64,000 bases of DNA from Chloroflexota bacterium (lineage in GTDB: Bacteria; Chloroflexota; Anaerolineae; UBA4142; SHND01). Below are positions 1 to 8,719 of this stretch, piece after piece (position 1 is the stretch's first letter; every line of letters starts with the position of its first letter). The stretch covers positions 1 through 64,000 of the forward strand of contig JACQWQ010000197.1 in NCBI GenBank assembly GCA_016209205.1. The letters run 5' to 3'. The notes below the pieces were generated by a model that worked only from the letters and a program-made list of their open reading frames with translations, did no database searches and had not been told where the DNA came from. Made by a program: the position numbers and the translations under genes.

Positions 1-1
1 A

Positions 2-118
2 ACAGCCGTTTGGTACGAAGTGACTGAGCTCACCCCGCTGCAACTTCGCATTCTTCAACTACTGGGAGTCCCTGAATCTGTGTATGCTGCTCCCCCGGCG
101 GTAATTGATACCGGGTGA
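2..118 (+). CDS. C-terminal fragment of an unidentified protein (runs in from the left edge)
   Basis: An open frame enters the window and ends at a TGA whose bases overlap the GTG start of the next gene (GTGA), the usual arrangement of translationally coupled genes. The visible 38 residues include TPLQLRILQLLGVPE and end in VIDTG. I do not recognise the family. The motif faintly recalls C-termini of DDE transposases, but there is too little sequence to say so. Only the overlap and the clean reading frame support it as coding. Confidence 0.45.
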   Translation, partial: TAVWYEVTELTPLQLRILQLLGVPESVYAAPPAVIDTG

Positions 119-1485
119 GCAAAAATGACCGAAAGATGAGTATACACTCTAACTTTGCCGAATATTTCTCTGGACCCAGAAAAATACAGAACGATAGTCG
201 TGCCGAATTGCAAAGGCTAGTCGAATTCTATAATCATACTGTATGTGCTCAAAAGTATTCAAACGCTTTTTGGATACTATACTATCAACTAGAACCTGTG
301 CTTCTCGAGCATGGTGCTTTCCAATTGGCAATCGAACTAATTCGCGCTCTGTTTCCTAAAGGGGAAGATGTTTTACCACCGTTGTTCAACGATACTGCGA
401 GAGCGTGGGTTCTAAACCTGTTGGGCGGAGCGTACATGGTGACGGGCAGACCAAGGGATGCAATAAGTCTAGTTGAGAAACATAATAGCATAGCTAGGAA
501 AGGGTTTACATCAAGTTTGTTCTTTCGAGATAGAGCATACAGAAATCTAGCAAGAGGGCTAGTGAACCTAGCGTCGTGCCAGATATATGTTGGTGATCTT
601 ACCGAAGCAAAGCATAATCTGCAATGGGCAAATGACCTGCTGCATGTATTAAATGACAAGAGCGATAGCGCGATGGGACATCAAGAAATAGGACTTTTTT
701 TCCCCTATACTGGTGAATTTATGCAAGCTCACGAAGAGTTGAAAGTTGCAAGTGATATTTTTGACAGTATCGGACAAGATAAGGTTAGTACTGGTTCGCA
801 AGTATCGGCATATCGCGCGCAGCTCTTTCTGTTAATGGACAACGCGTCAAGTGCGATTAATGCGGCAAAAATAGCTCAGTCCTGGGCAATGGAATGGGCG
901 AAAAGCGGTACTCCCATTGAGCGCGATTTTGTTCAGGCGAGCTGGCTCATTGGGGCAAGCCTCGTCGCACAAATCTGCAAAGCGCCTGTGGTGGCTGTTG
1001 AGAATGAAAACAGAATTTTTCTTGAAGCGGAGTCTAATTTGACTGAGGCATTGGCGCGAGATAGACGAGCCAATTTGGTGGAATTTGAAGCGCCGATTTT
1101 GCTAGAGTTTGCAAAACTGCGGATGGCACAAGCGAGATTGCAGAGCACAGAACCCAAACAACCTGCGGCAGTCATCGGGCATGTAGACACAGTTTCATCG
1201 CGCACGGACGAAGCTTTGCAGTTTGCGAACGAAGCATTGAGCATCGCCGACCGCTGTGAGTATCGGTTGCAGCAAGCCGAGATTCACAATTTTCTGGCGG
1301 AATGGCATTGGCAGCGCGCGCAGTGGGTCAAGGGCGAAGTGTTTCTGCCACTGCGCGGTGCATTGCAACAAAAAGCGCGCGAGCACGCGGAACGCGCCAA
1401 GGAACGCGCGTGGTGCGACGGTCCGCCGTATTCTTACAAGGTCGCGTATGAAAGGGCGGAGGAATTGTTGAAAACGATTCAATGA
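115..1485 (+). CDS. TPR-like alpha-helical repeat protein of unknown function
   Basis: A 456-residue soluble protein, rich in Ala, Leu, Glu and Arg, with recurring helical hairpins spaced like tetratricopeptide units (for example around residues 135-165, 190-230 and 365-400). No catalytic motif, signal peptide or membrane segment is visible, so a scaffold or sensor role is only an inference. The GTG at 115 is chosen because it overlaps the stop of the upstream frame; an ATG at 136 is the alternative. The first two thirds (to about 1190) are clearly richer in A+T than the last third and than the rest of the window, which suggests a mosaic or acquired gene. Confidence 0.7.
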   Translation: MSKNDRKMSIHSNFAEYFSGPRKIQNDSRAELQRLVEFYNHTVCAQKYSNAFWILYYQLEPVLLEHGAFQLAIELIRALFPKGEDVLPPLFNDTARAWVLNLLGGAYMVTGRPRDAISLVEKHNSIARKGFTSSLFFRDRAYRNLARGLVNLASCQIYVGDLTEAKHNLQWANDLLHVLNDKSDSAMGHQEIGLFFPYTGEFMQAHEELKVASDIFDSIGQDKVSTGSQVSAYRAQLFLLMDNASSAINAAKIAQSWAMEWAKSGTPIERDFVQASWLIGASLVAQICKAPVVAVENENRIFLEAESNLTEALARDRRANLVEFEAPILLEFAKLRMAQARLQSTEPKQPAAVIGHVDTVSSRTDEALQFANEALSIADRCEYRLQQAEIHNFLAEWHWQRAQWVKGEVFLPLRGALQQKAREHAERAKERAWCDGPPYSYKVAYERAEELLKTIQ

Positions 1486-1492
1486 TTCTGTC

Positions 1493-1567
1493 ATTTCGAA
1501 CGGAGCGAACGCGGAGTGAGAAATCTCTCTCAGCAAAACCGAGATTTCTCGCTCCGCTCGAAATGAC
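1493..1567. repeat. Palindromic dispersed repeat, GTCATTTCGA family
   Basis: The arms GTCATTTCGA and TCGAAATGAC face each other, with an inner pair GAGAAATCTC / GAGATTTCTCG. The same architecture recurs at 36542-36639, and as the CATTCTGA variant at 6697-6857 and 62410-62489. It lies just past a stop codon and could also act as a terminator-like hairpin. Confidence 0.85.
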
Positions 1568-1697
1568 AGTTGGCGCGACTTTGCAACAGCCGTGGATGCT
1601 TCGTCCCAACGCGCGCAAAATCAACGCAAGCGCGGGTATAATTACATTCCCCTCTTTACTTGGCAGAGGGGCAAGGGTTATGTGAAGGAGGTACGAC

Positions 1698-1919
1698 ATG
1701 AAAGTGGCTACATACGAGGGCTTTGTCGAAAACGGAAAAGTTCAACTGCCAGAAAATATTTACCTGCCTGAAAAGGCAAAGGTCTATGTCATTGTGCCAG
1801 ACGTCCAAGCACAGGTCGTCCCGTACATGAGGAGCCCGCGCCTTGTGCATCCAGAAGATGCAAAGGATTTTGAGAAAGAAATTATTGAGGACTATTCGGG
1901 GGCTCTATCTTGTTCTTGA
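1698..1919 (+). CDS. Small AbrB/AF2212-like antitoxin-type protein, C-terminus altered
   Basis: A 73-residue protein opening with a beta-rich segment (EGFVENGKVQLPENIYLPEK) typical of small DNA-binding antitoxin-like proteins that begin 'x-x-G-x-V-E-N-G-x-I-x-L-P'. A strong Shine-Dalgarno AAGGAGG sits at about 1684-1690, 8 bases before the ATG. The C-terminal residues GALSCS look abnormal: the same DNA, in the next frame, carries the tail of an aspartic protease (1903-2007). I infer a deletion that fused the end of this gene onto the protease remnant. Function as an antitoxin is by resemblance only. Confidence 0.6.
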   Translation: MKVATYEGFVENGKVQLPENIYLPEKAKVYVIVPDVQAQVVPYMRSPRLVHPEDAKDFEKEIIEDYSGALSCS

Positions 1920-2007
1920 CCAAGAAGTAGGGATCTTGGGACGTGATGTTATCAACCATGTTGCGCTGTTGCTTGATGGACCGAATTTGAGTTGGAGCGA
2001 AGGATAG
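1903..2007 (+). pseudogene. Remnant of a clan AA retroviral-type aspartic protease (C-terminus)
   Basis: In the frame starting at 1903 the DNA reads VGILGRDVINHVALLLDGP and ends WSEG-stop at 2005-2007. The pattern I-L-G-R-D-x-x-N plus a closing LLLDGP is the hallmark C-terminus of bacterial clan AA aspartic proteases that pair with small antitoxin-like genes. The N-terminal part with the catalytic D-T/S-G is missing. It overlaps the last codons of the upstream gene, so the remnant appears to be what is left after a deletion. Confidence 0.6.
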
Positions 2008-2053
2008 GTCTGGAACACCGCACAAGCACAATCAGAATTTGGAGAGCATAATC

Positions 2054-3328
2054 ATGCAACTGCAATCACTCTGGTCTGCTGTCACGCCTGAACTCGACTC
2101 GTTCGCCAACCGTCCCCTTCCCGAACGCGCGGATGTTGTCGTGATTGGCGGCGGGTATACGGGGTTGTCGGCGGCGCTGCGGTTGGCGAAATTGGGCGCG
2201 CGGGTGACGCTGTTGGAACGCGAGACGCTGGGCTGGGGCGCGAGTTCGCGCAACGGCGGGATGGTGCTGACGGGACACAAACACGGCGTCGGCGAAATGA
2301 TGCAAGAATTCGGCGCGACCAAAGCGCACGAGTTGTGGGACGCGTCGCTCGCCGCGCTCGAATGTGTGGCGACGCTGGTGCAAGAGGAAAACATCGAGTG
2401 CGATTTTGCGCGGCGCGGGCATTTGGATTTGGCGTGGAAAGAAAAACATATAAAGCATTTGCAGTCCGCGCACGAACTCCTCTATCACGAATTCGATTAC
2501 CCGACGCTCCTCGTTCCCAAAACCGAACTGCGGAATGAAATTGACACGCAGATGTATTACGGCGGATTGGTGGACGAACGCAGCGCGGGCTTGAATCCCG
2601 CGAAATACGTGCGCGGCATGGCGCGCGCGGCGCAGCGCGCGGGCGCGGATTTGCACGACGGCGTCGCGGCAGAAGCGATTGAAAAAACGGCGAACGGGTT
2701 CAACGTGAAAACAGCGCGCGGTGCGATTGCGGCAAAAGATGTGTTCGCCGCGACGAACGGTTACACGGGACGGGCAACCCCGCAGTTTCAAAAACGCATC
2801 ATTCCCATTGGCAGTTTCATCATTGCCACCGAGCCGCTCGACCCGAAACTCGCGCAGCAGTTGATTCCCCATAATCGGATGATTTTCGATACAAAAAATT
2901 TCTTGTACTATTTTCGCCGTTCGCCCGACGACCGCATCGTGTTCGGCGGGCGCGCCGCGTTCTTTCCCGAAACGCCCGACACGGTTCGCGAGAGCGCCGA
3001 AATTTTGCGCAAGGGTATGTTGCAAATTTTTCCGCAAGTGGAAAAATATCCGACCGCGTACGCGTGGGGCGGTACGCTCGGTTTCACCTTTGACATTTTT
3101 CCGCACGCGGGGCAAATGGACGGCATGTATTACGCGATGGGTTACGCGGGGCACGGCGTCGCGCTGTCCACGTACCTCGGTCGACAATTCGCCAATCGCA
3201 TCGCGGGTCAAGAGTGGCACAATCCGTTTGAGGGCATGGATTTTCCGACAATGCCGTGGTATTCCGGCAACCCGTGGTTCTTGCCGTTCGCGATGTCGTA
3301 TTATCGGTTTATGGATTGGGTGGCGTGA
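2054..3328 (+). CDS. FAD-dependent amine/amino acid oxidoreductase (DAO family, PuuB-like)
   Basis: A flavoprotein of about 424 residues that should oxidise a C-N bond of an amine or amino acid. Near the N-terminus it carries the dinucleotide-binding signature VVVIGGGYTGLSAALRLA followed by LLERETLGWGASSRNGG, the pattern of the glycine oxidase / gamma-glutamylputrescine oxidoreductase group. A late GYAGHGVALSTYLG motif is the second FAD contact of this family. The ATG at 2054 is preferred over the TTG at 2039 because GGAGAG lies 7 bases upstream and the FAD motif then starts at the usual distance. Substrate is unknown. Confidence 0.85.
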   Translation: MQLQSLWSAVTPELDSFANRPLPERADVVVIGGGYTGLSAALRLAKLGARVTLLERETLGWGASSRNGGMVLTGHKHGVGEMMQEFGATKAHELWDASLAALECVATLVQEENIECDFARRGHLDLAWKEKHIKHLQSAHELLYHEFDYPTLLVPKTELRNEIDTQMYYGGLVDERSAGLNPAKYVRGMARAAQRAGADLHDGVAAEAIEKTANGFNVKTARGAIAAKDVFAATNGYTGRATPQFQKRIIPIGSFIIATEPLDPKLAQQLIPHNRMIFDTKNFLYYFRRSPDDRIVFGGRAAFFPETPDTVRESAEILRKGMLQIFPQVEKYPTAYAWGGTLGFTFDIFPHAGQMDGMYYAMGYAGHGVALSTYLGRQFANRIAGQEWHNPFEGMDFPTMPWYSGNPWFLPFAMSYYRFMDWVA

Positions 3329-3418
3329 GAGGGAGAGAGGGAGAGAGAGAGATTGAGAGAGAGAGAGATTGAGAGAATCACTCCATCACTCCATCACTCC
3401 ATCTCTCCATCATACACT
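3329..3418. repeat. GA-rich and octamer low-complexity spacer
   Basis: Between two genes lies a GAGAGA-rich stretch (3329-3375) followed by about four copies of an 8-base unit close to ACTCCATC (3379-3411). The ATG of the next gene follows directly, so the array lies in its leader. Confidence 0.8.
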
Positions 3419-3940
3419 ATGTCCGAACTGACCGAGTACCGCAAAACCAAAGACAATTTTTTCAAGCGTCATCCGCAGTCGCCGCTGAGCGCGGAACAGA
3501 AAGAAAATTTTACGGGGCTGAATTATTTTCCCGAAAACGACGCGCTGGATTTCACGCTCGCGTTGGAACGCTACACGCAGCCCGAACACGTTCCAATGCA
3601 AACGAGCAAAGGCGACGTGCGCGATTATCTCAAGGTGGGACAGATTCGTTTTCCGGTACACGGACAAGCGGTTACGCTGCAAGTGTACGAAGCGGAAGAC
3701 AATCCGGGCGAATATTTTTTGCCGTTCGTGGATGCGACCGCGCCGGAAGAAACGTACGGCGCGGGGCGTTATCTCGAGCCCGAACGTGTTGGCGCCAACT
3801 CCCTGCGCGTGGATTTCAATTTGGCGTATAACCCGTGGTGCGTGTACGGCGATCAATGGAGCTGTCCGATCCCACCGGCAGAGAACCGATTGCAGGTGCG
3901 CATCGAAGCGGGCGAGAAAAATTTTCAGGCACATTCGTAA
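3419..3940 (+). CDS. DUF1684 family protein
   Basis: About 173 residues. It has the family layout: N-terminal helix with KDNFFKRHPQSPLS, the F-x-G-L-x-Y-F-P element, a beta-sandwich core, and the conserved late block GAGRYLEPE followed by FNLAYNPWCVYGDQWSCPIPP. The family is common in bacteria but has no established reaction. The ATG at 3419 gives the canonical start; the open frame continues upstream through repeat DNA and should not be included. It ends 19 bases before the next gene and probably shares a transcript with it. Confidence 0.85.
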   Translation: MSELTEYRKTKDNFFKRHPQSPLSAEQKENFTGLNYFPENDALDFTLALERYTQPEHVPMQTSKGDVRDYLKVGQIRFPVHGQAVTLQVYEAEDNPGEYFLPFVDATAPEETYGAGRYLEPERVGANSLRVDFNLAYNPWCVYGDQWSCPIPPAENRLQVRIEAGEKNFQAHS

Positions 3941-3959
3941 ATCCCGAAACGAGGCAAGT

Positions 3960-4424
3960 ATGTCAAAACGAAAAAAACGACAGCCCATTCGTGGACAAAG
4001 CAAATGGGATCATTTCGCGCGTGATTTGCGCGCGGGAGGTTTTTCCGCCGACACAAAAATCATACAGAGCCCGCCCGGCGAATCGAAAATCTCTGCCGTG
4101 TTTTTGGAATTCATCGAACCGTTCAAGCAATACGCGGAAACGGGTCCAGCGTTGGAAAAATTGATCGTGCTGGGGATATGCGCGTGGAACGCCGCCCTGT
4201 TATCCGATGCCGAGCAGAACAAGTTCGTAAAGGAAATCATGGAAACTCTTCTGGGGCAAGCAGGCGAGGAATGGCGCAGCGATCTCGATTACCTTCTGAA
4301 ATCCTTACTCGAACGCAAAGCGCAATTCTTTGCGGGCAACCGGCGGTTCATCGTGAGCTATCATCTCGAACCGACCAGAACCGGGTATCAGCTCTCGATG
4401 GTTGCGACGGCGCCAGAGCCGTAA
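3960..4424 (+). CDS. Hypothetical protein, 154 residues
   Basis: A basic N-terminus ([12 protein letters not shown]) is followed by a mostly helical, soluble body with [11 protein letters not shown] and a C-terminal beta-strand pair ([20 protein letters not shown]). No known domain is recognised. GAGGCAAG just before the ATG at 3960 acts as ribosome binding site. It lies 16 bases upstream of the ABC transporter ATPase gene, which suggests co-transcription but gives no function. Confidence 0.6.
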   Translation: MSKRKKRQPIRGQSKWDHFARDLRAGGFSADTKIIQSPPGESKISAVFLEFIEPFKQYAETGPALEKLIVLGICAWNAALLSDAEQNKFVKEIMETLLGQAGEEWRSDLDYLLKSLLERKAQFFAGNRRFIVSYHLEPTRTGYQLSMVATAPEP

Positions 4425-4440
4425 GTGTAAGCCCTCGCGC

Positions 4441-5352
4441 ATGGATTCCATTGTCTCATTCCAGCACGTTTCCAAAACATTTGGCAGCAAGACCGCCGTG
4501 AACGATTTGTCTTTTACGGTGGAACGCGGCGAAATTTTTGGGCTGCTCGGTCCGAACGGCGCGGGCAAGACGACGACACTGCGGATGCTGCTCGGGCTGC
4601 TTGCGCCGGACGACGGCGACGTTCACGTTTTTGGCGGCGCGTTGGACGAGCGCAAAAAAGACCGCATCGGCTACATGCCCGAAGAGCGCGGCTTGTACAG
4701 CCAGATGCGCGTGTGGGATTGTTTGGTCTATCTCGCGCGGCTGAAAAATCTTTCGACCGCGCAGGCGCACACGCGCGTCGAGAATTTGCTCAAGCGTTTG
4801 GAATTGTGGGAACACCGCGCCAAAAGAATTCACCAGCTCAGTCGCGGGCTGGCGCAAAAGGCGCAGCTCGCCGCCGCGTTAGCGCACGAACCCGACCTGT
4901 TGATCGTGGACGAACCGTTTGCGAATCTCGATCCGGTCAATGTGCAACTCGGTCAAGAGCTCGTGCGCGAATGGCGCGCGCAGGGCAGGTCGGTCATTCT
5001 TTCCAGTCATCAACTGCACCTCGTCGAAATGTTGTGCGACCGCATTTTGTTGATGCAGGAAGGACGCGCCATCCTGTACGGTTCGCTGCGCGAAATACAA
5101 CGTGCGTTCGCGCCCAACGCGGTGCAGGTGCGCGGGCGCGGTGATTTTTCAAAACTCCCGCACGTCACTGCCGCCAGCGAAAACGCGGGCGTATGGCAGC
5201 TCACCCTCGCCGCTGCGGTCACGCCGACGGAATGGCTGCGTCAGGTTGCCCTGTGCAACGCGGTGACGCTGGAACATTTTCAAATTGCCGCCATGCCGCT
5301 CGACGAAATTTTCGTGCGCTTGGTGCGCGGTGAGTCCGCGCCGACATTTTGA
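4441..5352 (+). CDS. ABC transporter ATP-binding protein (NatA/CcmA type)
   Basis: Powers the two ABC-2 membrane proteins that follow. Walker A is GPNGAGKT (residues 37-44), Walker B LLIVDEP (153-159), and the H-loop histidine is at about 190 (SSHQ). The signature motif reads LSRGL (133-137) instead of LSGGQ, a notable departure at a position that contacts ATP, although 'LSRG' forms do occur in this subgroup. A C-terminal extension of about 90 residues, as in Na+/multidrug-type exporters, follows the nucleotide-binding domain. The ATG at 4441 gives the standard N-terminus. Substrate unknown. Confidence 0.9.
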   Translation: MDSIVSFQHVSKTFGSKTAVNDLSFTVERGEIFGLLGPNGAGKTTTLRMLLGLLAPDDGDVHVFGGALDERKKDRIGYMPEERGLYSQMRVWDCLVYLARLKNLSTAQAHTRVENLLKRLELWEHRAKRIHQLSRGLAQKAQLAAALAHEPDLLIVDEPFANLDPVNVQLGQELVREWRAQGRSVILSSHQLHLVEMLCDRILLMQEGRAILYGSLREIQRAFAPNAVQVRGRGDFSKLPHVTAASENAGVWQLTLAAAVTPTEWLRQVALCNAVTLEHFQIAAMPLDEIFVRLVRGESAPTF

Positions 5353-5368
5353 CACCCCCGGACCGAAC

Positions 5369-6631
5369 TTGAACCGCGCACCCTTCTCCCCCAAACTGTT
5401 CGAGATTGCCGCGCAGACGTACCGCCAGCATCTGACGCGGCGCGGGTTTCTTTTTTTTGCGTTCGTGCTGCCTGTGTTGTGCCCGCTGCTGTCGTGCGCG
5501 TTCCTGTTCTGGTGGCTGCCCTCGCCGTCCAATCAACTCGCGTTTGGCATGGTGGACGAGTCCGGCTTGTTTGCCACACTCCGCGCCGGGGCTCCCGATT
5601 CCAGTTTTCGCATCCAACGTTTTGACGACGTCGCGGCGGCAGAAACCGCGTGGCGCGGCGGCGCACTCGACGGTTATGTGGTCGTGACACGCGATTATTT
5701 GCAGAGCGGACAGGTGCGCGTGGTGAGCCGCATCGAGACCGCGTTGTTTGCGCGCGGCGCGCTCGAACAATTTTTACGCGCGCAGCTCTTGAAAAAATCC
5801 GCGCCCGCGCAACGCGCGCGCATTCTCGACGGCACACTCGTTTTGCACGCGGCGTCAAAGCCAACCGAAAATTTTTCGTGGGAACGCGTGGGAATGCTGC
5901 TTGTCGCGTTGGGCTTGGTCCTGCTCTATTATTTCTTGAACCAGTTCACGCAGAGTTACTTGTGGCTGGCGGTCAGCGCCGAGCATGAAAACCAAACCAT
6001 CGAGATCATGCTGACCTCAGTCTCGCTCCAAGAATTTTTTGGCGGCAAAGTGCTGGGCATCGCGTTGACCGGCTTGACGCCAATCGTCGTGTGGGGCGGA
6101 CTCGGCGGGATGGTGTTTTTGCTCGTCGCCGCCTTTTTGCAGTGGTTCGAGCTGTCATTCGGCGCATGGTCGGGCTGGTCGCTTGTCGCAGTCGGCATCT
6201 TGATCCTTGTCCCTGCGTACATCATGCACGCGACCACAACCATTGTGGTAGGCGCGCTCTATGGCGGTTTGGAACAAAATCGTCCGCTCCCCTGGTTTTT
6301 GGATTTGTTTCAAACCATCGTGTTTTTTCCCCTCATGCTGGCGGGTCTGTTTGCGCCGGACAGCGCGCTCGCCGTGGGATTGAGTTTCATCCCGTGGACC
6401 GCGCCGATTGTTTTGATTATGCGTATGGGGCTGACGACCGTGCCGCTGTGGCAAAGCATTCCGGCGATTCTATTGACGTGGCTCGCCATGATTTTGACGT
6501 TCGCATTGAGCACGCGCGTGTATCGCCTGCTGCGCGCGGGACGCGCGAATCTGACATGGCGCCGCGTCGTAACGAATTTATTCGTTTCCCTCCCGCGCGG
6601 GGGAAAACGCAAATCCCTCAATGCTTCGTGA
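5369..6631 (+). CDS. ABC-2 type transporter permease (NatB-like), first of two
   Basis: About 420 residues. One N-terminal membrane span (FLFFAFVLPVLCPLLSCAFL) is followed by an external domain of roughly 130 residues and then five to six C-terminal spans, the classic ABC-2 export layout. The conserved ENQTIEIMLTS before the second span matches the permease motif that follows the coupling helix. No ATG is available near the start; the TTG at 5369, 16 bases after the ATPase stop, fits best. Forms an operon with the ATPase before it and the second permease after it. Confidence 0.82.
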   Translation: MNRAPFSPKLFEIAAQTYRQHLTRRGFLFFAFVLPVLCPLLSCAFLFWWLPSPSNQLAFGMVDESGLFATLRAGAPDSSFRIQRFDDVAAAETAWRGGALDGYVVVTRDYLQSGQVRVVSRIETALFARGALEQFLRAQLLKKSAPAQRARILDGTLVLHAASKPTENFSWERVGMLLVALGLVLLYYFLNQFTQSYLWLAVSAEHENQTIEIMLTSVSLQEFFGGKVLGIALTGLTPIVVWGGLGGMVFLLVAAFLQWFELSFGAWSGWSLVAVGILILVPAYIMHATTTIVVGALYGGLEQNRPLPWFLDLFQTIVFFPLMLAGLFAPDSALAVGLSFIPWTAPIVLIMRMGLTTVPLWQSIPAILLTWLAMILTFALSTRVYRLLRAGRANLTWRRVVTNLFVSLPRGGKRKSLNAS

Positions 6632-6870
6632 CCGGGCCATGCGAAGCATAGCGAATCAAAAAAGGGCATGGTTCAGAAATCAGAAGAGTTAGCTTGTCAT
6701 TCTGAGATGGTCAGCCCGCAGGGGCTGTATGAGCTCAGGACTGTCATATCGAACGGAGTGAGATATCTCGCTCCGCTCGATATGACAAGTCCTGTGCAGC
6801 GGAGCGAAGAATCTCTAGTTGGTTCAGTCAGAGATTCTTCGCTCCGCTCAGAATGACAGTGCAATAACCG
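6632..6870. repeat. Compound palindromic repeats between the two permease genes
   Basis: Nested inverted repeats: GTCATATCGA...TCGATATGAC (about 6742-6785) sits inside a larger pair with arms close to CATTCTGAG (6698) and CTCAGAATG (6856). The inner GCGAAGAATCTC / GAGATTCTTCGC is the same family as at 62430-62480. About 240 bases of such repeats split an otherwise tight transporter operon. Confidence 0.85.
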
Positions 6871-8664
6871 ATGCGTAAAATTTTTTTGATCGCCGTTCAT
6901 CACGTGCGCCAAATCGCGTTTTGGAAACCGTTTTGGCTTTCGCTGCTTTTTGCGCCGCCGCTCGTCGTCTTGGGCGCGAGTGTGATGGGTTGGCTGATGA
7001 ACGGCAACCCCGCCCAAGACGTGAACGCGGTCGTGCAGCAAATGCAAACGCAAATTACGCAAGACCGCGTCGAGGTGCAAACCATCGGTTATGTGGACGA
7101 CAGCGGCATTTTGGAAAGCGTTCCCGACGCGGAAACCTATCAACATTTTGCGCGTTACGCGAACCAAGAAGACGCGCAACGCGCGCTTGAAGCAAAACAG
7201 ATCGCGGGTTTTTTCTGGATTCCGCCAAACTATTTGAAATCCGGCAGAGTCACGTACTATACCCCGGAACGGAGCAATGGCGCAACGAACGATGCGTTGA
7301 TGGAACGTTGGCTAGTGTGGAATTTGGCGCAAGGCGAAGGCGCGCTCGTCGCGCAGCGGGTTCTCGACCCGTTACATATCGTACAGGACGAAACCGCCGC
7401 GCGGTTTGTCCCATCCGATTTTGAAATGTTTACGCTCACGCGCGCAATGAGCGCGGGGTTCGGCATCGCGGGCATTTTTGTTTTGGCGCTTTTGCTGGCA
7501 GGAAACGTTTTGTTGACGCCGTTGGTGCGCGAGCGTGAAGGGCGCATCATGGACGTAGTGCTCGGTTCCGTTTCCCCCGCGCAATTTTTGTCGGGAAAAT
7601 TTTTGGGCGCGCTCGTAATTTGCGGGATGCAGTTTGCAAGTTGGTTCGGATGGAGTTTGATCTTTAATCGCGGACAACCGCTGCCGCTGCCGGACGCGAC
7701 GACGGGATTGACGCTGGGCGCGTTAGCCCTTGCCGGTTTTCTGACGTACGCCGCGTTGTTCGCGCTGTTGGGCGCGCGGGTCGAGTTGTACGCCGAAAGC
7801 AGCCGCATCCCGCTCGTCGTCGGCGGAATCGCACTGCTGCCGCTGTTGGGCTTGCTCTTGAACAACGCGCGGCCGCAGGACGATGCAGCCGTGCTCTGGA
7901 GTCTCGTGCCGCTCTTTGCGCCGACGGTGATGGTGTGGCGCGTCTTGGTCGCGCCCGTGCCGTGGAACCAAGTGGCGGCGAGCATTGGCTTGATGGTGCT
8001 CTCGACCATGCTGCTCTTGTGGCTGGCGATCCGGTGGTTTGAACGCGGCGCGATGGCGGAACGCGGGATGGGATGGGGGAGGCGCGCAATGTGGAAAAAA
8101 ATTTTGGCGTGGGGCGCGGCGCTGCTTTGGCTGGCGACCGTGTTGTATTTCGCGTTGTTCAACGACGCGGAACCCACATGGGCAGATTTATTCGTCGCAT
8201 TGCTTTCGGCGACGGCGACGTGGGCTTGGATTGCGACGCATCATAACATTTTTACCGCGTGGCGCGTCTTGGGTTTGCTCGCGCTGGCGTTAGGGTTACT
8301 TGTATTTTGGCTGCAATGGCAAGCGGCGTTGTGGGATACCGCGCTGCGGAGCGTGAACGCGGTGTGTGTCTTGCTGGCGCTGGACGCGTTCGGCGCGCTG
8401 TTGGCAGTGTGGCTCTTGCTGCTGATTCGCCGCGACGCGAGTGTGTGGGCATTAGCCATCGCGTGGGTCGGCTGCCCGCTCGGTTTATTGTTGAGCATGT
8501 CGCAAGTGGCAACGTTTGATGGGCTTGAAAATTTGCCGCTGGACACCTCGAGCGTGATGTTGGCAGGAATGTGCTTGTTGGGATTTTTGGCGCTGGGAGG
8601 AACGGTCGCGTTCGGCGCGCATTTGCTGCGGCTGTTTTATTTGGAACTCGCGGGCAAGGCGTAG
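6871..8664 (+). CDS. ABC-2 type transporter permease, second subunit with enlarged membrane tail
   Basis: 597 residues. The first 400 follow the ABC-2 plan: one N-terminal span, an external domain, then a membrane block opening with LVREREGRIMDVVLGSVSP, the motif corresponding to ENQTIEIMLTS in its partner. Beyond about residue 405 there are five or six further hydrophobic spans that a standard permease lacks; their role is unknown. The paired permeases and one ATPase suggest a heterodimeric exporter. The ATG at 6871 is the only good start. Confidence 0.82.
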   Translation: MRKIFLIAVHHVRQIAFWKPFWLSLLFAPPLVVLGASVMGWLMNGNPAQDVNAVVQQMQTQITQDRVEVQTIGYVDDSGILESVPDAETYQHFARYANQEDAQRALEAKQIAGFFWIPPNYLKSGRVTYYTPERSNGATNDALMERWLVWNLAQGEGALVAQRVLDPLHIVQDETAARFVPSDFEMFTLTRAMSAGFGIAGIFVLALLLAGNVLLTPLVREREGRIMDVVLGSVSPAQFLSGKFLGALVICGMQFASWFGWSLIFNRGQPLPLPDATTGLTLGALALAGFLTYAALFALLGARVELYAESSRIPLVVGGIALLPLLGLLLNNARPQDDAAVLWSLVPLFAPTVMVWRVLVAPVPWNQVAASIGLMVLSTMLLLWLAIRWFERGAMAERGMGWGRRAMWKKILAWGAALLWLATVLYFALFNDAEPTWADLFVALLSATATWAWIATHHNIFTAWRVLGLLALALGLLVFWLQWQAALWDTALRSVNAVCVLLALDAFGALLAVWLLLLIRRDASVWALAIAWVGCPLGLLLSMSQVATFDGLENLPLDTSSVMLAGMCLLGFLALGGTVAFGAHLLRLFYLELAGKA

Positions 8665-8668
8665 TAAG

Positions 8669-8719
8669 CGTAGTAACGAATTCATTCGTTTCTCCCCAAC
8701 GAATGAATTCGTTACTACG
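8669..8719. repeat. Perfect palindrome between convergent genes
   Basis: Arms of 22 bases beginning CGTAGTAACGAATTCATTCG pair around a short loop TCTCCCC. The stop codon of the minus-strand protease gene (8715-8717) is inside the right arm. The core GAATTCATTCG recurs at 9608, 18490-18645 and 49340-49380. It could serve as a bidirectional terminator. Confidence 0.88.

Noticed and set aside
2066-3220. Long minus-strand open frame opposite the FAD oxidoreductase
   Set aside because: It is antisense to a clear flavoprotein gene. Its Arg/Phe/His-rich composition is what high-GC codon bias gives on the opposite strand, and there is no motif or ribosome binding site.
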